DNA from: Ophiothrix spiculata
Lineage: Eukaryota; Echinodermata; Ophiuroidea; Amphilepidida; Ophiotrichidae
DNA: 28,321 bases
Strand: one strand, 5' to 3'
NCBI GenBank assembly: GCA_000969725.1
Contig: JXSR01S002522.1
Of the stretch, positions 1-10,625 are shown in pieces. Both the position numbers and the translations under genes were made by a program. The stretch's first letter is position 1. Each line of letters begins with the position of its first letter. The notes beneath the pieces are model-generated. The model made no database searches. It was not told the origin of the DNA and worked only from the letters and a program-made list of their open reading frames with translations.

Positions 1-16
1 GGGGGGGGGGGGGGGG
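1..16. repeat. G homopolymer at window edge
   Basis: Sixteen G residues open the window. Several MITEs here end in long G or C runs, so this may be the end of an element cut by the window edge. The sequence after it does not match the GGGGTACTC family, so I do not assign it. Confidence 0.6.
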
Positions 17-101
17 CAACATTGTAGTCTTGGGGCTTATGCCTAACTTCGCTTCAGGATTTTTTTTCCAGATTTTTAAATCTTACTGAAAACTGACAAT
101 G

Positions 102-285
102 TACTGTAAAGCACTTTAATTTCATGGCATTAAAATTTAGCGAATTTGGAAACCCTCACTTTTTGGGTGCATTTTAATTTCACTAATTTGAATCATCTTG
201 CTATTCAATGCTATGTTAACAATTATTTTAGCGGCATTTTAATTTAGCGAATTGTGATACTAGCGAAATTTCATGCTTTACAGTA
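102..285. mobile_element. TA-flanked MITE, CTGTAAA termini
   Basis: The ends are inverted repeats: TACTGTAAAGCA on the left and TGCTTTACAGTA on the right, with TA at both outer edges as in the TA duplication of Tc1/mariner-like elements. The interior is AT-rich and rich in the words TTTAGCGAAT and GGCATTTTAATTT in both orientations. It has no reading frame, so it is non-autonomous. A relative with the same start and the same internal vocabulary lies at 23262-23457. The superfamily assignment is inferred from the TA flank only. Confidence 0.7.
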
Positions 286-2274
286 GTTAGCCCCCCCCCC
301 TCTCTCTCTCTCCTTCACAAGCATTAGAAGTGGGACATTTTTGACTTGTCCAAACATTAAAAACAGATTAGGTGAGGTCACTGTCAAATTCTGTATTAGC
401 CAATCATAAACAACTCACTCATTACATGTGATGGTGTAGGCCTTACTAAATTTGTTCATTTTAGACAAACTACTCAATGGATTTTGGTGAACTCAATTTT
501 AGAATGGTCTATTATATATGTGCTTAGGCGGAAATGAGAAAAGATGACATTAAATTCAGTAGAAAGAGGACAAAATACGTGCCAAAGTTTTCAATTTCTT
601 CGTGCATGAGAATGCTTGGACCTAGCGATCTGGTTCTTTTTTTCCGCCTTGGAGATCGACGGCACGTTTTGATATATCCAACTTTAGAAATTCAAAGATT
701 TGTCACTGCTCCAATTAGAGAACATTTAAAAATCTCCCCCCCCCATGTTATAATATACAAAATCATGGGAAGGTGGAACTTCAAGTGATAAATATTTGAC
801 ATCAAAACAACGCTGGGTTTAGTGTTCTTTCTACTATCTCAAGCAATGTCATTAATGAAGCCAATATGAACGTGGAGCACTACAAATTTGTACGAATAAT
901 ATCCCGCTTATTGGGGTTTGAAAGGCTTGTGCCTTATAAATCACTCAAGTTTCAGGCTTATCCTTCAGGGTCTTATTAGCACTACAATTGGGCTCGGGCC
1001 GACCCTCGGTCGGCTGTCAGCGGCATTATATAGATCACTGTTCTATGTAGAGCCTAAGTTAGTGAACTATATAGGTGAGGGTTGCAAGTGCCACTAGGTC
1101 TTCTGTGACATGTGGTTGCACAGTAGCCTACTTCAGCCTCAACTCATTTCCACTTGAAGGCTAAACAAATTCCTGCAAGGACAAGCTCATTAACTCAACC
1201 AGAATTGGTATGGGTGTTGACAAATATGATAATTGCCCATCTTAAGTGGTTAATACTAATACACTTGTTGAGTTAATGACCCGAGGGAGGGGAATCACTC
1301 CAATATGTGGAGTCCTGTGGTCTCCAATTTGTCAACATTGATTTAGGGGCCTTTGTGCAACACTCCAGAAGAGAGAAGTCTGCATATCTCAACTCAAGTC
1401 CCAAAAGATGCAACCACACTCCAACAAGCTACCACAGCATCTCATGAAGTCAAAAGAGGATTAATTCTGGCGTTAAAGTTGCACGATTTTGTTCCCAGAA
1501 TAGGAGACACCACCCCTCCCCTCCCCTTTCCCATCTCATTGATATAATAACCATGATGAGAACCTCATTTCCTGCTCCAAATTCCCTTCAGTCTCTCCCT
1601 AAAACACATTGTCCTGATTCACACAATTAATGACAATTTCCAGTTTGACCATGTTGACCAAAATTTGACTCATAGCCTAAATCTTGATTAATATATGTCA
1701 AATCTAATGATAATGCAAGGATCATTGATATGCTAGATTCATGCTAGGCTTCTTTGTTCTGGCTGTCCAACATGAATCGCCATTGGACTCATAACTAAAG
1801 GCTCTGTCACACAACAACGTACAGAGCCCTACTAAATTTTTAAAATCATCTGTTCTTTGCAAATCAGTATCAAATGTTAAAGAACTTGATACATTCTGAC
1901 TACAAATTGATGAGATTGGGTGGTGTGCCAGAAAATTACCAGAAAAACATTCATTTAATTTATCTGCAGGCGTGTCGAAATTATGGGAGAACTTATGATG
2001 CAGAGTTTATTACTCTGTACTTAGCAAATTACCCCAACAAAGAATACTCCAATGAGATATACGTCTCCAAAATGAACACAAAGTATGAGCAAAGTTGAAA
2101 GCCTGACATGGATTTCCCGAGAGAACATAAAACGCTAGGAGATGCGATCTCGAGGCCTGACATCTCCAAAATGAACCCAAAGTAGCTCAGAGTCCGTCAA
2201 AAGTTACTACAAAACTGACCGCATGAAAAAATACTAATTGTCAAGAATCACTTCAAAGCATAGTGGTAAAATTA
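286..2274. other. Unassigned non-coding stretch
   Basis: No gene recognised. It holds a C-run followed by a CT microsatellite (about 288-313), a 13-bp perfect inverted repeat at 1187-1199 and 1267-1279 (TCATTAACTCAAC and its complement), and a direct repeat spaced exactly 100 bp apart (2064 and 2164, word CTCCAAAATGAAC). Open frames at 534-788, 1353-1547 and 1874-2098 have no recognisable domain. The last is preceded by a splice-acceptor-like TTTATCTGCAG near 1960-1970, but I cannot support it as an exon. Confidence 0.5.
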
Positions 2275-2508
2275 TTCAAAATCAGTGTTCCCGCTAAGGT
2301 TTTTGAGCTTGCGAAAAAAATCAGAGCAATTTTGACAAAGTTGAAGAGGTGCTTAAACCAAAATCATGAGCTGAGGATGAAAATTGGCCAAATAGACACA
2401 GGAAAAGAATCTTTTTACGTATATTTTCAGAAACCTGTTGCACTAATTTTTCCTGGCTCCTGCGCTAATGGTTCGGCATACGGCATTAGCAGGAACACTG
2501 TTCAAAGT
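2275..2508. mobile_element. hAT-like MITE, CAGTGTTCCCGCTAA termini
   Basis: The element proper is 2283-2500. It starts CAGTGTTCCCGCTAA and ends TTAGCAGGAACACTG, a perfect 15-bp inverted repeat with the CAGTG start common in hAT elements. It is flanked by 8-mers TTCAAAAT (2275-2282) and TTCAAAGT (2501-2508), a duplication with one change. At 218 bp it cannot encode a transposase. The open frame crossing it (2263-2526) is incidental. Confidence 0.82.
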
Positions 2509-3306
2509 TATTTATTTATTTATTAATTTATTGACAGTATACAAATAGCCGACTAAGCAGCACAGGCTGAAGGGCGTCGGCTTTACAAATACAAGAACAT
2601 ATTATATACAACAAGAGCAAAACAATTTTACAAACCATGACAAAAACCATGAAAAGTCAGAAATCGTCAGATATCTGGAGAACTATTGAGTTGGTTAATG
2701 ATAAATGGGATGGTAGATTTTTGAAACCTCTCAGTTTTACATCTTGGTTTTGAGAATCTGTTACTGTGATTGAGATAATAATCAACTGATCTCTGCGTAG
2801 GAAGCAGGTGCCGATGTCTTTCCGAATTGAGGACCTGCTGCCCAAAATTTCAGAACTAATTCATTCCTGCGATCAACAAGACTGGGAAGTTTGAGGTCTT
2901 GAAGGGCCAACTCATAATTGACATATCTGTTACCGAGGATGATTTTAGCAGTGCGTTTTTTAATCCTTTCCAATTGGTAGCTTTGCTGTTTAGTTAATGC
3001 AGGATACCAAACAGCACAAGCATATTCCAAAATTGGGCGAATATAGGTTTGAAATATGGTGAGCATGTCCTCAATTGGAGCAGCATGTTTGCGGAGAATA
3101 TATAGCATAAACAAACGTCTACTTGCACGGGAAACCATGTTCTTATAACCTGCATATCCCATCCAAGATTGTTTTGGATCTCAAGGCCAAGTAACTTAAA
3201 AGTGATCGATAACTTGGAGGATCTCACCACCAAGGGATAGTTGGAAAAGTCAATCAACAACTTGGAGGATCTCACCAACAAGGGATAGTTGGAAAAGTCA
3301 ATCACT
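2508..3306 (-). mobile_element. LINE 3' fragment (CR1/Jockey-like RT end)
   Basis: A minus-strand frame (3162-2782) encodes the region after the palm domain of a non-LTR reverse transcriptase. Recognisable stretches are YIRPILEYACAVWYP, then QLERIKKRTAKIILG, then LQDLKLPSLVDRRNEL. Upstream on the same strand, in another frame, lies FKLLGLEIQNNLGWDM, which normally comes just before this region, so at least one frameshift separates them. The 3' end carries a short (TAAA)n-type tail (2508-2530), as in CR1-group LINEs. The copy is 5'-truncated: there is no endonuclease or catalytic YxDD region. Its tail directly abuts the TSD of the hAT MITE at 2283-2500. The clade call is uncertain. Confidence 0.85.
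3211..3306. repeat. 48-bp tandem duplication inside LINE
   Basis: Two adjacent units start at 3211 and 3259 with AACTTGGAGGATCTCACCA. The period is exactly 48 bp (16 codons), so the duplication keeps the LINE frame and repeats the peptide DFSNYPLxVRSSKL. There are only a few differences between the units. Confidence 0.85.
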
Positions 3307-4350
3307 ATTGGCTTTTCAGTAACCTTTTACTCACATTTATATAAAATGCCCTGCCTGAGTATAACATAATTTGAGTTAATTTACCATGTAATCACTCCTG
3401 TTTAAACAAAATTGTTAAGGACATAATAATAATTACAAAGGATATTGGAACATGTTGACAAATTTGTCATCAGTAAATAAAACACTTCCCTCTAATTTAC
3501 AGCAATGATTCAATAATGGTGTCGTTGGCTTTCTTAAACTTAAGGCAATGGTATTTTCTCAAAGGCACAAGAAGGCAAGTACGAAAGCAAGGGTCAAATA
3601 TTTTTACTGTCCTTAAAATGTTTGTCCCTGATATCAGACCAAATTCATATTTCATCCTGATGAATAAAGGCCTAATGCCATTGGCTGCAACAGGATTTAC
3701 AAATGGGGATCAAACTAGAGGCAAATGGAGATTGTTTATAATGGGTGCACATAGCGCATGAAAAATTTCATCAAATCAGCAAAATTTGATATGAAACACT
3801 TGAAATTTGCATAAAAAAATGCTAATTTTGACTAAAAATGACATAAAATCTTGAAATTTGCCTGTACTTTTTCAATAGAATTTATCAAAACGAGTAAAAA
3901 AATTGGTAAAATTTGGTCTTTTAATATGATAACTAGTATTGTCCTGCCAGCATATTGTACCCTCCCCTGCTTCGTACAGCAATGTATGTTCTCCTCCCAA
4001 ATAAGCCAAAACCATGTAAAACAGACCCTTGGCTTCAATGATGTTGTTGAAATATTTACAATCCAGACCTTGCAAGACAACTTATAATGATCACTACTAA
4101 TCACTACTAATTAAAAAAAAACATTGTTCTTGATTTAATCTTAATCAAAAGGATCCTGCGTAAAAATTAAGAAATAACAGATATTCTAAGTTTTTCCAAA
4201 AAAAAAAAATGTTTTCTATTAGCAATTTGACCTGTTTGAAGGAGAAAGTGTGACACATGTTGTGAATTATTGATATAAAAATATGGACATGGTTAATACC
4301 AGCAGCAGTGGTCAGTGTATCAAACCAAAGTGTTTCAGTAATCTGAAAGT
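3307..4350. other. Unassigned AT-rich stretch
   Basis: No gene or bounded element seen. Overlapping open frames on both strands at 3832-4104 reflect AT-rich sequence with few stops, not a protein family I recognise. There is a short A-run near 4198-4209 and a short direct repeat of ATCACTACTA near 4090-4110. Confidence 0.45.
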
Positions 4351-4591
4351 TCATCAGTCAATGGGCTCTTATAATCTGGTCACAGTTATTGTGAACTCTT
4401 GAGGCTTGCTTCATTGACGAGGAGGTGGTCTGGTGGTCACTGGGCGAGTTGGCCCAATGGTCAGTGGGCATCTGACCAGTAGGATCTCAGACCCGGATCT
4501 AAGATATTTTTATGACCATTAATTTGACCATTGCATTTTGCAAGCTTCAGAAATATTGAGTTGGTCACTCAATCCATTCATTTTGTATCAT

Positions 4592-4725
4592 CAGCCCATA
4601 TTCATGAAACACCGCTAACTAACTCTAGTTGGCTGCTAACCTATTGTTTACCTGTCAAAATTTGACAGGTAGACAAAGAGTTAGCAGCCAACTAGAGTGA
4701 GCGGTGTTTCATGAATATGGGCCCT
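4592..4725. mobile_element. Palindromic MITE, CAGGGCCCATATTC family (copy A)
   Basis: The two halves are nearly perfect inverted repeats: CCCATATTCATGAAACACCG at the left is matched by CGGTGTTTCATGAATATGGG at the right, and GTTGGCTGCTAAC by GTTAGCAGCCAAC. The whole would fold into one long hairpin. It interrupts an array unit right after TCATCAG. Neighbouring units read TCATCAGGTGTAG without it. The outer CAG...CTG resembles hAT termini, but I see no clear TSD. Copy B is at 21832-21967 and a half copy is at 17812-17890. Confidence 0.82.
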
Positions 4726-5158
4726 GGTGTAGATAATTATTGTGACTCCAAAGGCTTCCTTTGAGGAAGGGTAGTCCGTCCAATGGTCAGAGCATCTGAC
4801 CAGTAGTATCTTGGCCATGCATCTTGGATATTCTGATAATCATTTGACTCAATTGTATATTAAACGCTTTAGACATCTGGAGACGAATGACTCAATCTAT
4901 TCACAGATTCTTGAATCTGTGATCTATTTATGTTGTTTCATCAGATGTGGATAATGATTGTGAACGCTGAAGGCGTCCTGTATAAAACAAAGAGGTGGTC
5001 CAGTGGTCATTTCATCTGACCTACATGACCAATTACGTAGTTATCTTCAATATTTGATGACCAATTAATTGTGTCATGAGATGTGGATAATTATTGTAAA
5101 CTCTGAGGGCTTCCTTCATTGACATTGAGGAAGAGGTGATCCCAGTGCATCTGACTTG

Positions 5159-5569
5159 TATCTAGGCCCGGGGGGGGGGGGTACTCAAGTTTGGTTTGGG
5201 TAGGGACGTGCCGCAGGGAAATTTGAAAAGCCACCCGTCCAAATACCAATTTTCAAGAAAAAAGGGGCCCATCCATATACCAAATCTTCCAAATTTTGAG
5301 TCAAGTTTGATCAAAAATTTTGCATTTTTTTTGCCCAAATTCGCGCTATTTTGGCACAAAATGTCTAAAGTTTTGTGAAGAAACGTCCAAATTTGCGCCA
5401 TTTGGCGCAATTTTTGGAAAATTTTGAAAAGTGACCCATCAAAATACCACATTTTGGGAAGAAAAAGGGCCGATTGAAATACCAGAGAGCCTGATTTTGC
5501 TACCCGAATTTGCGGCACGTCCCCATAACCAATTTTGTACTAAGTACCCCCCCCCCCTCGGTATCTAGG
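5159..5569 (+). mobile_element. GGGGTACTC hAT-like MITE (copy 1)
   Basis: The element proper is 5167-5561 (395 bp). It opens with CCCG and a G-run then GTACTCAAGTTTGG, and closes with CTAAGTAC, a C-run and CTCGG. Subterminal sequences are inverted too: GGGACGTGCCGC on the left and GCGGCACGTCCCC on the right. It is flanked by TATCTAGG at 5159-5166 and 5562-5569, an 8-bp duplication (9 bp if the preceding G is counted). It sits inside tandem array 1. There is no transposase. The TSD length points to hAT-type transposition, while the G-rich terminus is not the usual hAT start. Confidence 0.85.
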
Positions 5570-6443
5570 ACACATATCTTGGATATTTTGATAACCATTT
5601 GACCATCCAAATTGAAAGATTCAGACAGCTTGAGTTGATAATTCTATTATTCATTTTGTATCATCATCAGGTGAAGATAATTGCTGTGAACTTCTTCAGC
5701 TTCCTTCATTTGGGGAACAGGTGTTCCAGTAGTAATTTTATCTAACCAGTAGCTATTGAATGATAAACGTGTGCTGTAAAACATCACTACATTCATTTTA
5801 AATCATCAGATGCAGACAATTACTGTGAACTTACAAGGGGAAGTGGGAACAACTCCAGAAACAAACCTGTTGAATGTGAAAGTCTATGATGACCAATTGA
5901 CCGATGAATGTTAAGACAGGTTTCAGGCATCTCAAACTGGTCACTCCACTGATCATGAATCATCAGATGCAGACAATTACTATGAACTTTACAAGAGGAA
6001 GAATTAAGGAACAACTCCACGAACCTGTTGCATTTGAATAATGACCAATTATAACCGAATGAGAGTTTTAGACATATTGAACTGGTCACTCCACTGCTCT
6101 ATTCATATTGCATCAGCAGGTGCAGATAATTACTCTGAACTTCACAAGAGGAAGATGAGGCAACTTCAGGAACAAACCTATTGGAAGTTGTATGATGACC
6201 AATTGATCAATAATTTTATCAAGACAGTATCTTGAACTGGTCTCTCTACTGCCCTATCCATCTTGTATCATCAGGTGTAGACAATTATTATGAACTTCAT
6301 AAGAGAAAAAGGGAATAACTCCAGGAACAAACCCAGGGAACAAACCAGTAGAATTTGTTTGATGACAAATTGACCACTGAATTTTAAGACAGGGTCTGGA
6401 CGTCTTGAACTGTTCTTTTCATCTTGTGTCATCAGGTGCACAT

Positions 6444-6647
6444 AATTAAAGGAGCTTTCCACACAGGAAAGCCAATCTGAACTCATTAGGACTTCACACA
6501 TCTAGATACATCTAGTCTGATCTAGATTAAAATGGATTTGAGTCAGATCGTTGCGCCACTGTGTGAACATAAATCTGCACATAGAAAATGCACATTAATC
6601 TAGATGATTTTAGTTTGACACTCACATTATGGAAAGCCCCACAATTA
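6444..6647. mobile_element. MITE with GGAAAGCCCC terminus
   Basis: This insertion interrupts an array 1 unit. The left end reads AAGGAGCTTTCCA and the right end TGGAAAGCCCCAC, imperfect inverted repeats (11 of 13). AATTA flanks both sides (6444-6448, 6643-6647). Unit sequence resumes afterwards with a shortened AATTAACTTAGTAAGAAG. The interior repeats the word ATCTAGAT several times. The superfamily is undetermined; a TTAA target is an alternative reading of the same flanks. Confidence 0.55.
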
Positions 6648-6969
6648 ACTTAGTAAGAAGAAGAAGAAACAAATCCAGGACCAACCTGTTGATGAAAAAA
6701 TGATATCTTATAGAATACTGTTTTATTCGCAACTGCATCGTATATTCTATAGCATGAAATAGTTATTACTACAAGAATTCTGATTTAAAATGGATTCTTT
6801 TAGCATGAAAACACAGATGAAAGCAGGTAGGCCTATAGAATATTCTATGCAAATGAAAACAATATAAACCAGCCTTTATTGTCTCATATTGGTGTAATGG
6901 CCCATGGTAATGGAAGACGTCAGAAGTCTATTGCCTCAACATTTAAAGGATCTTTTGAAGATGCTAGCT

Positions 6970-7571
6970 TTAACCCTAAAAGAGCCGGGGGGGGGCGGAA
7001 TCTGCCCCCCCCCCTCCGGAAATTTTTTTATACCTCCGCCGGTTGTTATTTTTTCGCGCTGAAACTTCTTGACTTTTTTCCTTAAAGCCTTGCGCTTATT
7101 TTAAGACCATTTTTGTGAAAATCGGACCTAGGGTGAGGAAGTGGCGTTCCGTAATGGCAAGCTGGGTCAACCAAAAAACTGACCAAAAACTGATTTTCAA
7201 TGCAAATTACATACAAATCGTGTTTTTTGTTCTTAGGATACACTTCCACTATGTTTTATTGTATTTATTTGATTTATTTAGAGTAAGAACATGCCTAAGT
7301 ATACTTTGCCACACATTATTGATAAAAATTGCAACTTTTGCTCGAAAAAATTGCGAAAAACGACAATTTTGGCCTTTTTGGTGATTTTCGCGTCATACAA
7401 GGTCCGATTTCAATTTTTTTGGTACCAATGGACTTGTGAGGGTCATAGCTATCCACCAGTACCCTACACTTGATGTTTCGTCAATCGGTTTCCGAGATCG
7501 GAAGGGGGGGCGGAATCCGCCCCCCCCCAGCTGTGAGATGGGTCGAAAAAGCCAGGCTCTTTGAGGGTTAA
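6970..7571. mobile_element. piggyBac-like non-autonomous element
   Basis: TTAA occurs at both edges (6970-6973, 7568-7571). Immediately inside are inverted repeats CCCTAAAAGAGCC (left) and GGCTCTTTGAGGG (right). TTAA followed by CCCT matches the piggyBac pattern. Just inside each end lies a G-run/C-run hairpin, GGGCGGAATCTGCCC on the left and GGGCGGAATCCGCCC on the right. The interior contains only short open frames with no DDD transposase features, so this 602-bp element depends on a transposase encoded elsewhere. Confidence 0.8.
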
Positions 7572-8146
7572 ACTGCATTCGGACATGGCACTTCTTGTAA
7601 CATCTTTCAAATGTCTTGTAGAATCTATTACATTTCTTAGTATAAAATAAGCAATAAGAAAGGTTGTTTTGACAGGATCTTCATGACCCATGAATACCCT
7701 GGTCATCAGCTCTCTTAAATGTCACCATCAGTGATGATGTATGCTATGGTCAGTCTCCAATGATGTATTATTAGCGCAATTAATTAATCTGAAATTGACC
7801 AGGCATCTTGACAGGTTGTAAGTTTTCTTCTTGTGAATCACTGCCTGATGATGTCAAATGGTCAGAATAACGGATAGTAACTGGTGGAGAGTTTTGGACA
7901 GGTAGCTATAAGGTCAAGAGTAGATATTTAGTCATTACATTGAAGACATCGAGAAAGGTGTTCAATTTTGAATCAACAGATCTTTCATAAAAAACTATTC
8001 TTCACTATTTAAAAATGATATGTGATTTATGTTGAACCTACAGTGCAAAAGGCATGGACTTCTGACTGGTCTCATGAACTTTTGAGTCTTCAAAAGTCTT
8101 TAGTACCTGAAAATCACCATTCCAGATCTTAGTAGAGTCGCCTTCA
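7572..8146. other. Unassigned stretch
   Basis: No gene or element with readable ends. Words such as GTGAATCACTG and AACTGGTGG resemble units of tandem array 2 downstream, so this may be a more decayed extension of it. That link is weak. Confidence 0.35.
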
Positions 8147-8352
8147 TGAGGGGAGCGTGGCAGAGCGGTTAGAGCGTTGGACTTGTAATCGCATTCTATA
8201 CATCTGTCGTGGGGTCGATCCCGATCCCCGGTCCCGGCATGTCTCCTTGTTTCCTTAAGCAAGAAACTTTGCTCTACTTGCTTTGTGCTTTCGGAAGGCA
8301 CGTAAAGCCATTGGTCCCATCTAAAGTGTTCCTGACACACTGTCAGATGTAA
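8147..8352 (+). mobile_element. tRNA-derived SINE (family 1)
   Basis: The head resembles a tRNA gene: A-box-like TGGCAGAGCGGT (8158-8169) and B-box-like GGTCGATCC (8213-8221). It is followed by a body with CTCCTTGTTTCC, AGCAAGAAACTTTGCTCTAC and GCACGTAAAGCC. The same body is found in reverse at 26446-26545. It lacks paired acceptor-stem sequence and has an insert between the boxes, so it is a SINE and not a working tRNA gene. The 3' end is approximate. Confidence 0.78.
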
Positions 8353-8584
8353 AAGAATTTGAGAAGAGTAGGGAAAACTTTCCCAGTCATGTTGACTATA
8401 CCTTCAAAAGTATATCCTTCCTCTCTAGGACCAGAGAGCTTCGCGTTTGACTCCAATATTATTGGAGTGTTGCAAAGTATCAAAGCAGAAGCAGAAGAAC
8501 TGGCATAACTTTGAAGCATCGATGTCAAGACAAGAATCTCAGCTCAGTTAATTAAAAGAGACCTGAACAGGCAACATTTTAAAA

Positions 8585-9960
8585 TGATTGGTAATTCTTG
8601 AATCATATCTCAAATTCTACATTTCTCCCCTCCGTCAACAAGGCTTCAAGGCAAATCATTTTTTTAACCTCTGCAAGATTGTTGATTCCTGGGTCAACAG
8701 TGATTCATCTGGAGGGCGGTCTGTGCAATAAGACCATGACATGTCCTCCCTCCTCCTTTTCCACGGGTAAAAGAAAAACAGTAATTCACCTTGACAGTCA
8801 AGACCATAACATCTCCTCCCTCCTCCTTCAACAAGGGTCAAAAAAGTATTTTTAGTAAGTGACCCCTACAGGTATTAAGAGTAGAAGTAGTGACTGGTGA
8901 TTCCTGGACCAACAGTGATTCACCTGTAGGAGGACCAGTGCAATGACCATGACATGCCTCCCTCCTCCTTCAACAAGGTCAGCACAATCATCTACAATAA
9001 GGGGTGCACCATTCGTTTCCAGGAAGTTTAGTTCCGGTTGATTTTTTTTTACTCCCTGTTCAGGCCGAGGGCGATTTTTCCCCTAAGAAGTGGCTGTTTT
9101 TCCCCTATTCCATGTTCAGGGATGTTTTTTTTCTTTAGCCTATGGAGGAGGAACCTCTACTCCCCCTGGAAATCTAATGGTATGCCCGTAAGTGACCCCA
9201 ACAGGTAAAATACAGGTGACTGGTGATTCCTGAATCAACAGTGATTCATCTGGAGGAATGTCAGTGCAAAATGACCATAACATGTTCTCCCTCCTCCTTT
9301 CACAAGTGTCAAGGATATAATTTGTTAATAAGTGACCCCAACAGGTATATTGCACAGGTAGTGACTGGCATACTGAATCATGTCCTTTGTCAAGACCTTA
9401 TTTTTAATTTTCATCCTAATTTTTATTCTTATAGGCCTACCATCCTACATTTGACTTCTGATATTGTAAAAGTGTGCCTTCTACACTCATGAAGTTGCTG
9501 CCTCCACGCAAATTAAGTCTTCAATAATTAAAGACTACCACAAATTGTTCGCACTTTTAACATGAAGCAAAGCGGTATGCGGTCAATAGTTCAATGATTC
9601 AGTGATGGTCACATGACAGCAGTCTGGTGTCAGAGGAATGCCAGTAGACTTGTCACTTCCCATTTACCCCTCTCCTAGAATAAGGGCCCAAATAGGTAAA
9701 TTAGTGACCCAACATACAGTGATTGGTGATTCAAAAAATCACCAGCAATTTTCTCCTCACATTTGAAAACATAATTTACACTCAAAGTAGAGGTTATCCT
9801 ATTCACCCTTCTCCTTCAACCAGGGTTAACATGGTCAAGACAGGTCAATTAGTGACCCTATCATGTGATTGGTGCTTCTGAATCACTGTGACCATTTTCC
9901 TGCACTGCGTCTTACATAGCACAGAGTACTGATGGTCAGAGCTCAAGTGATTCACTCATC
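8585..9960. repeat. Diverged tandem array 2 (period about 140 bp)
   Basis: Units share GATTCCTGAATCAACAGTG, ATTCATCTGGAGG, GACCATGACATG, CTCCCTCCTCCTTCAACAAG and AAGTGACCCCAACAGGT. The CTCCTCC anchor recurs at roughly 8741, 8815, 8957, 9285 and, degenerate, 9665 and 9806. Removing the inserted MITE, several intervals are 137-142 bp; one is about 74 bp, a partial unit. The last third (9540-9960) is more decayed. Open frames on both strands here are by-products of the repeat. Confidence 0.75.
8998..9191. mobile_element. PIF/Harbinger-like MITE in array 2
   Basis: The element proper is 9001-9188. Its ends, GGGGTGCACCATT and AATGGTATGCCCG, are imperfect inverted repeats that continue as GTTTCCAGG and CCCTGGAAAT. 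TAA flanks both sides (8998-9000, 9189-9191). The neighbouring array unit reads AATAAGTGACCCC without the insert, which confirms the TAA target. A 3-bp TAA duplication is typical of PIF/Harbinger. It is 188 bp with no coding capacity. Confidence 0.75.
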
Positions 9961-10439
9961 TTCATAAAATCTCAAATGATATCCGACAGGTGAAAATTTC
10001 AAGCAGCACATCAGTGTCACAGATTACTTACAAGCTACTTCATGGACTTGTGCTGTCAAGACATTTTTGCTCCTGGTTCTTGACTGATGTCTTAATGTAG
10101 CCATGATTTACAGATCATTTCCTTTTGAGGCTGTAAGTTGAGATCATCATGGCTCAAAATAACGTAAAAATGGACTCTGATTATGGTTGCTCATTTTTAT
10201 AAAATAGAGTAAAATTGAACCTTCAAATGTTTTACAAAGGCTACTGTTTAAAAAAAAATAATTCTAAATAGCACTATTTTAATCATTTCTAAATAAGGAT
10301 GAAGACCCTGGTCTATTTAGAGACCTATCATGGTATCATCATAGGCCTATTATGGGGAGGGGTGTTGCGAGATGAAATGTTTTTTTTTTCTTTAACAATG
10401 CTTAAAAAGTGGGAGATTTTTACAGGACTTACAACTTTG
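9961..10439. other. Unassigned stretch
   Basis: Nothing recognised. AT-rich, with short homopolymer runs near 10249 and 10380. Confidence 0.4.
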
Positions 10440-10625
10440 AGGGAGCAGTAGTTGCATCAATGAGGTCCTGGGTTCTATTCCCGCGCACAGCGCTGTATGT
10501 GCATTTGGTTTTCAGTCCATGCTCGCTTCCAATGGTTTTTCTCCGGGTACTCCGGTCTTCCTGCATTTAAAAACTGAATTTAAAACATCTTGAAGCCTTG
10601 TTAAAGAGATTAAAGCTTCCTTTAG
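10440..10625 (+). mobile_element. tRNA-derived SINE fragment (B box, conserved body)
   Basis: A B-box-like GGTTCTATTCC (10471-10481) is followed by CCAATGGTTTTTCTCC and GGGTACTCCGGTCTTCC. That is the kind of conserved central block seen in several animal SINE superfamilies. The A box is poorly preserved upstream. It ends in AAAACTGAATTTAAAAC-type sequence. The boundaries and any link to a named superfamily are tentative. Confidence 0.5.

Larger units (their letters stand above)
4351..6700. repeat. Diverged tandem array 1 (about ten units)
   Basis: Units share the word TCATCAG followed by GTGTAGATAATTATTGTGAA, then a purine-rich AAGAGG stretch, then ATGACCAATTGACC and GGTCACTC. TCATCAG-type anchors occur at about 4351, 4588, 4938, 5074, 5664, 5803, 5960, 6110, 6268 and 6429. 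After removing the inserted MITEs the spacing is 136-237 bp in the first half and about 139-161 bp in the second half. Three MITEs have landed in it (4592-4725, 5167-5561, 6449-6642). The units contain stops in all frames, so this is a degenerate minisatellite, not a coding repeat. Confidence 0.8.

Noticed and set aside
534-2098. Three short plus-strand frames (534-788, 1353-1547, 1874-2098) as genes
   Set aside because: No domains, no paired splice signals, and lengths expected by chance in AT-rich DNA.
7115-7473. Transposase fragment inside the piggyBac-like element
   Set aside because: Frames lack any recognisable catalytic region and are interrupted; composition is AT-rich non-coding.
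8158-8222. Functional tRNA gene
   Set aside because: A and B boxes are present, but the acceptor stem does not pair and a body shared with 26368-26640 follows, so it is a SINE.
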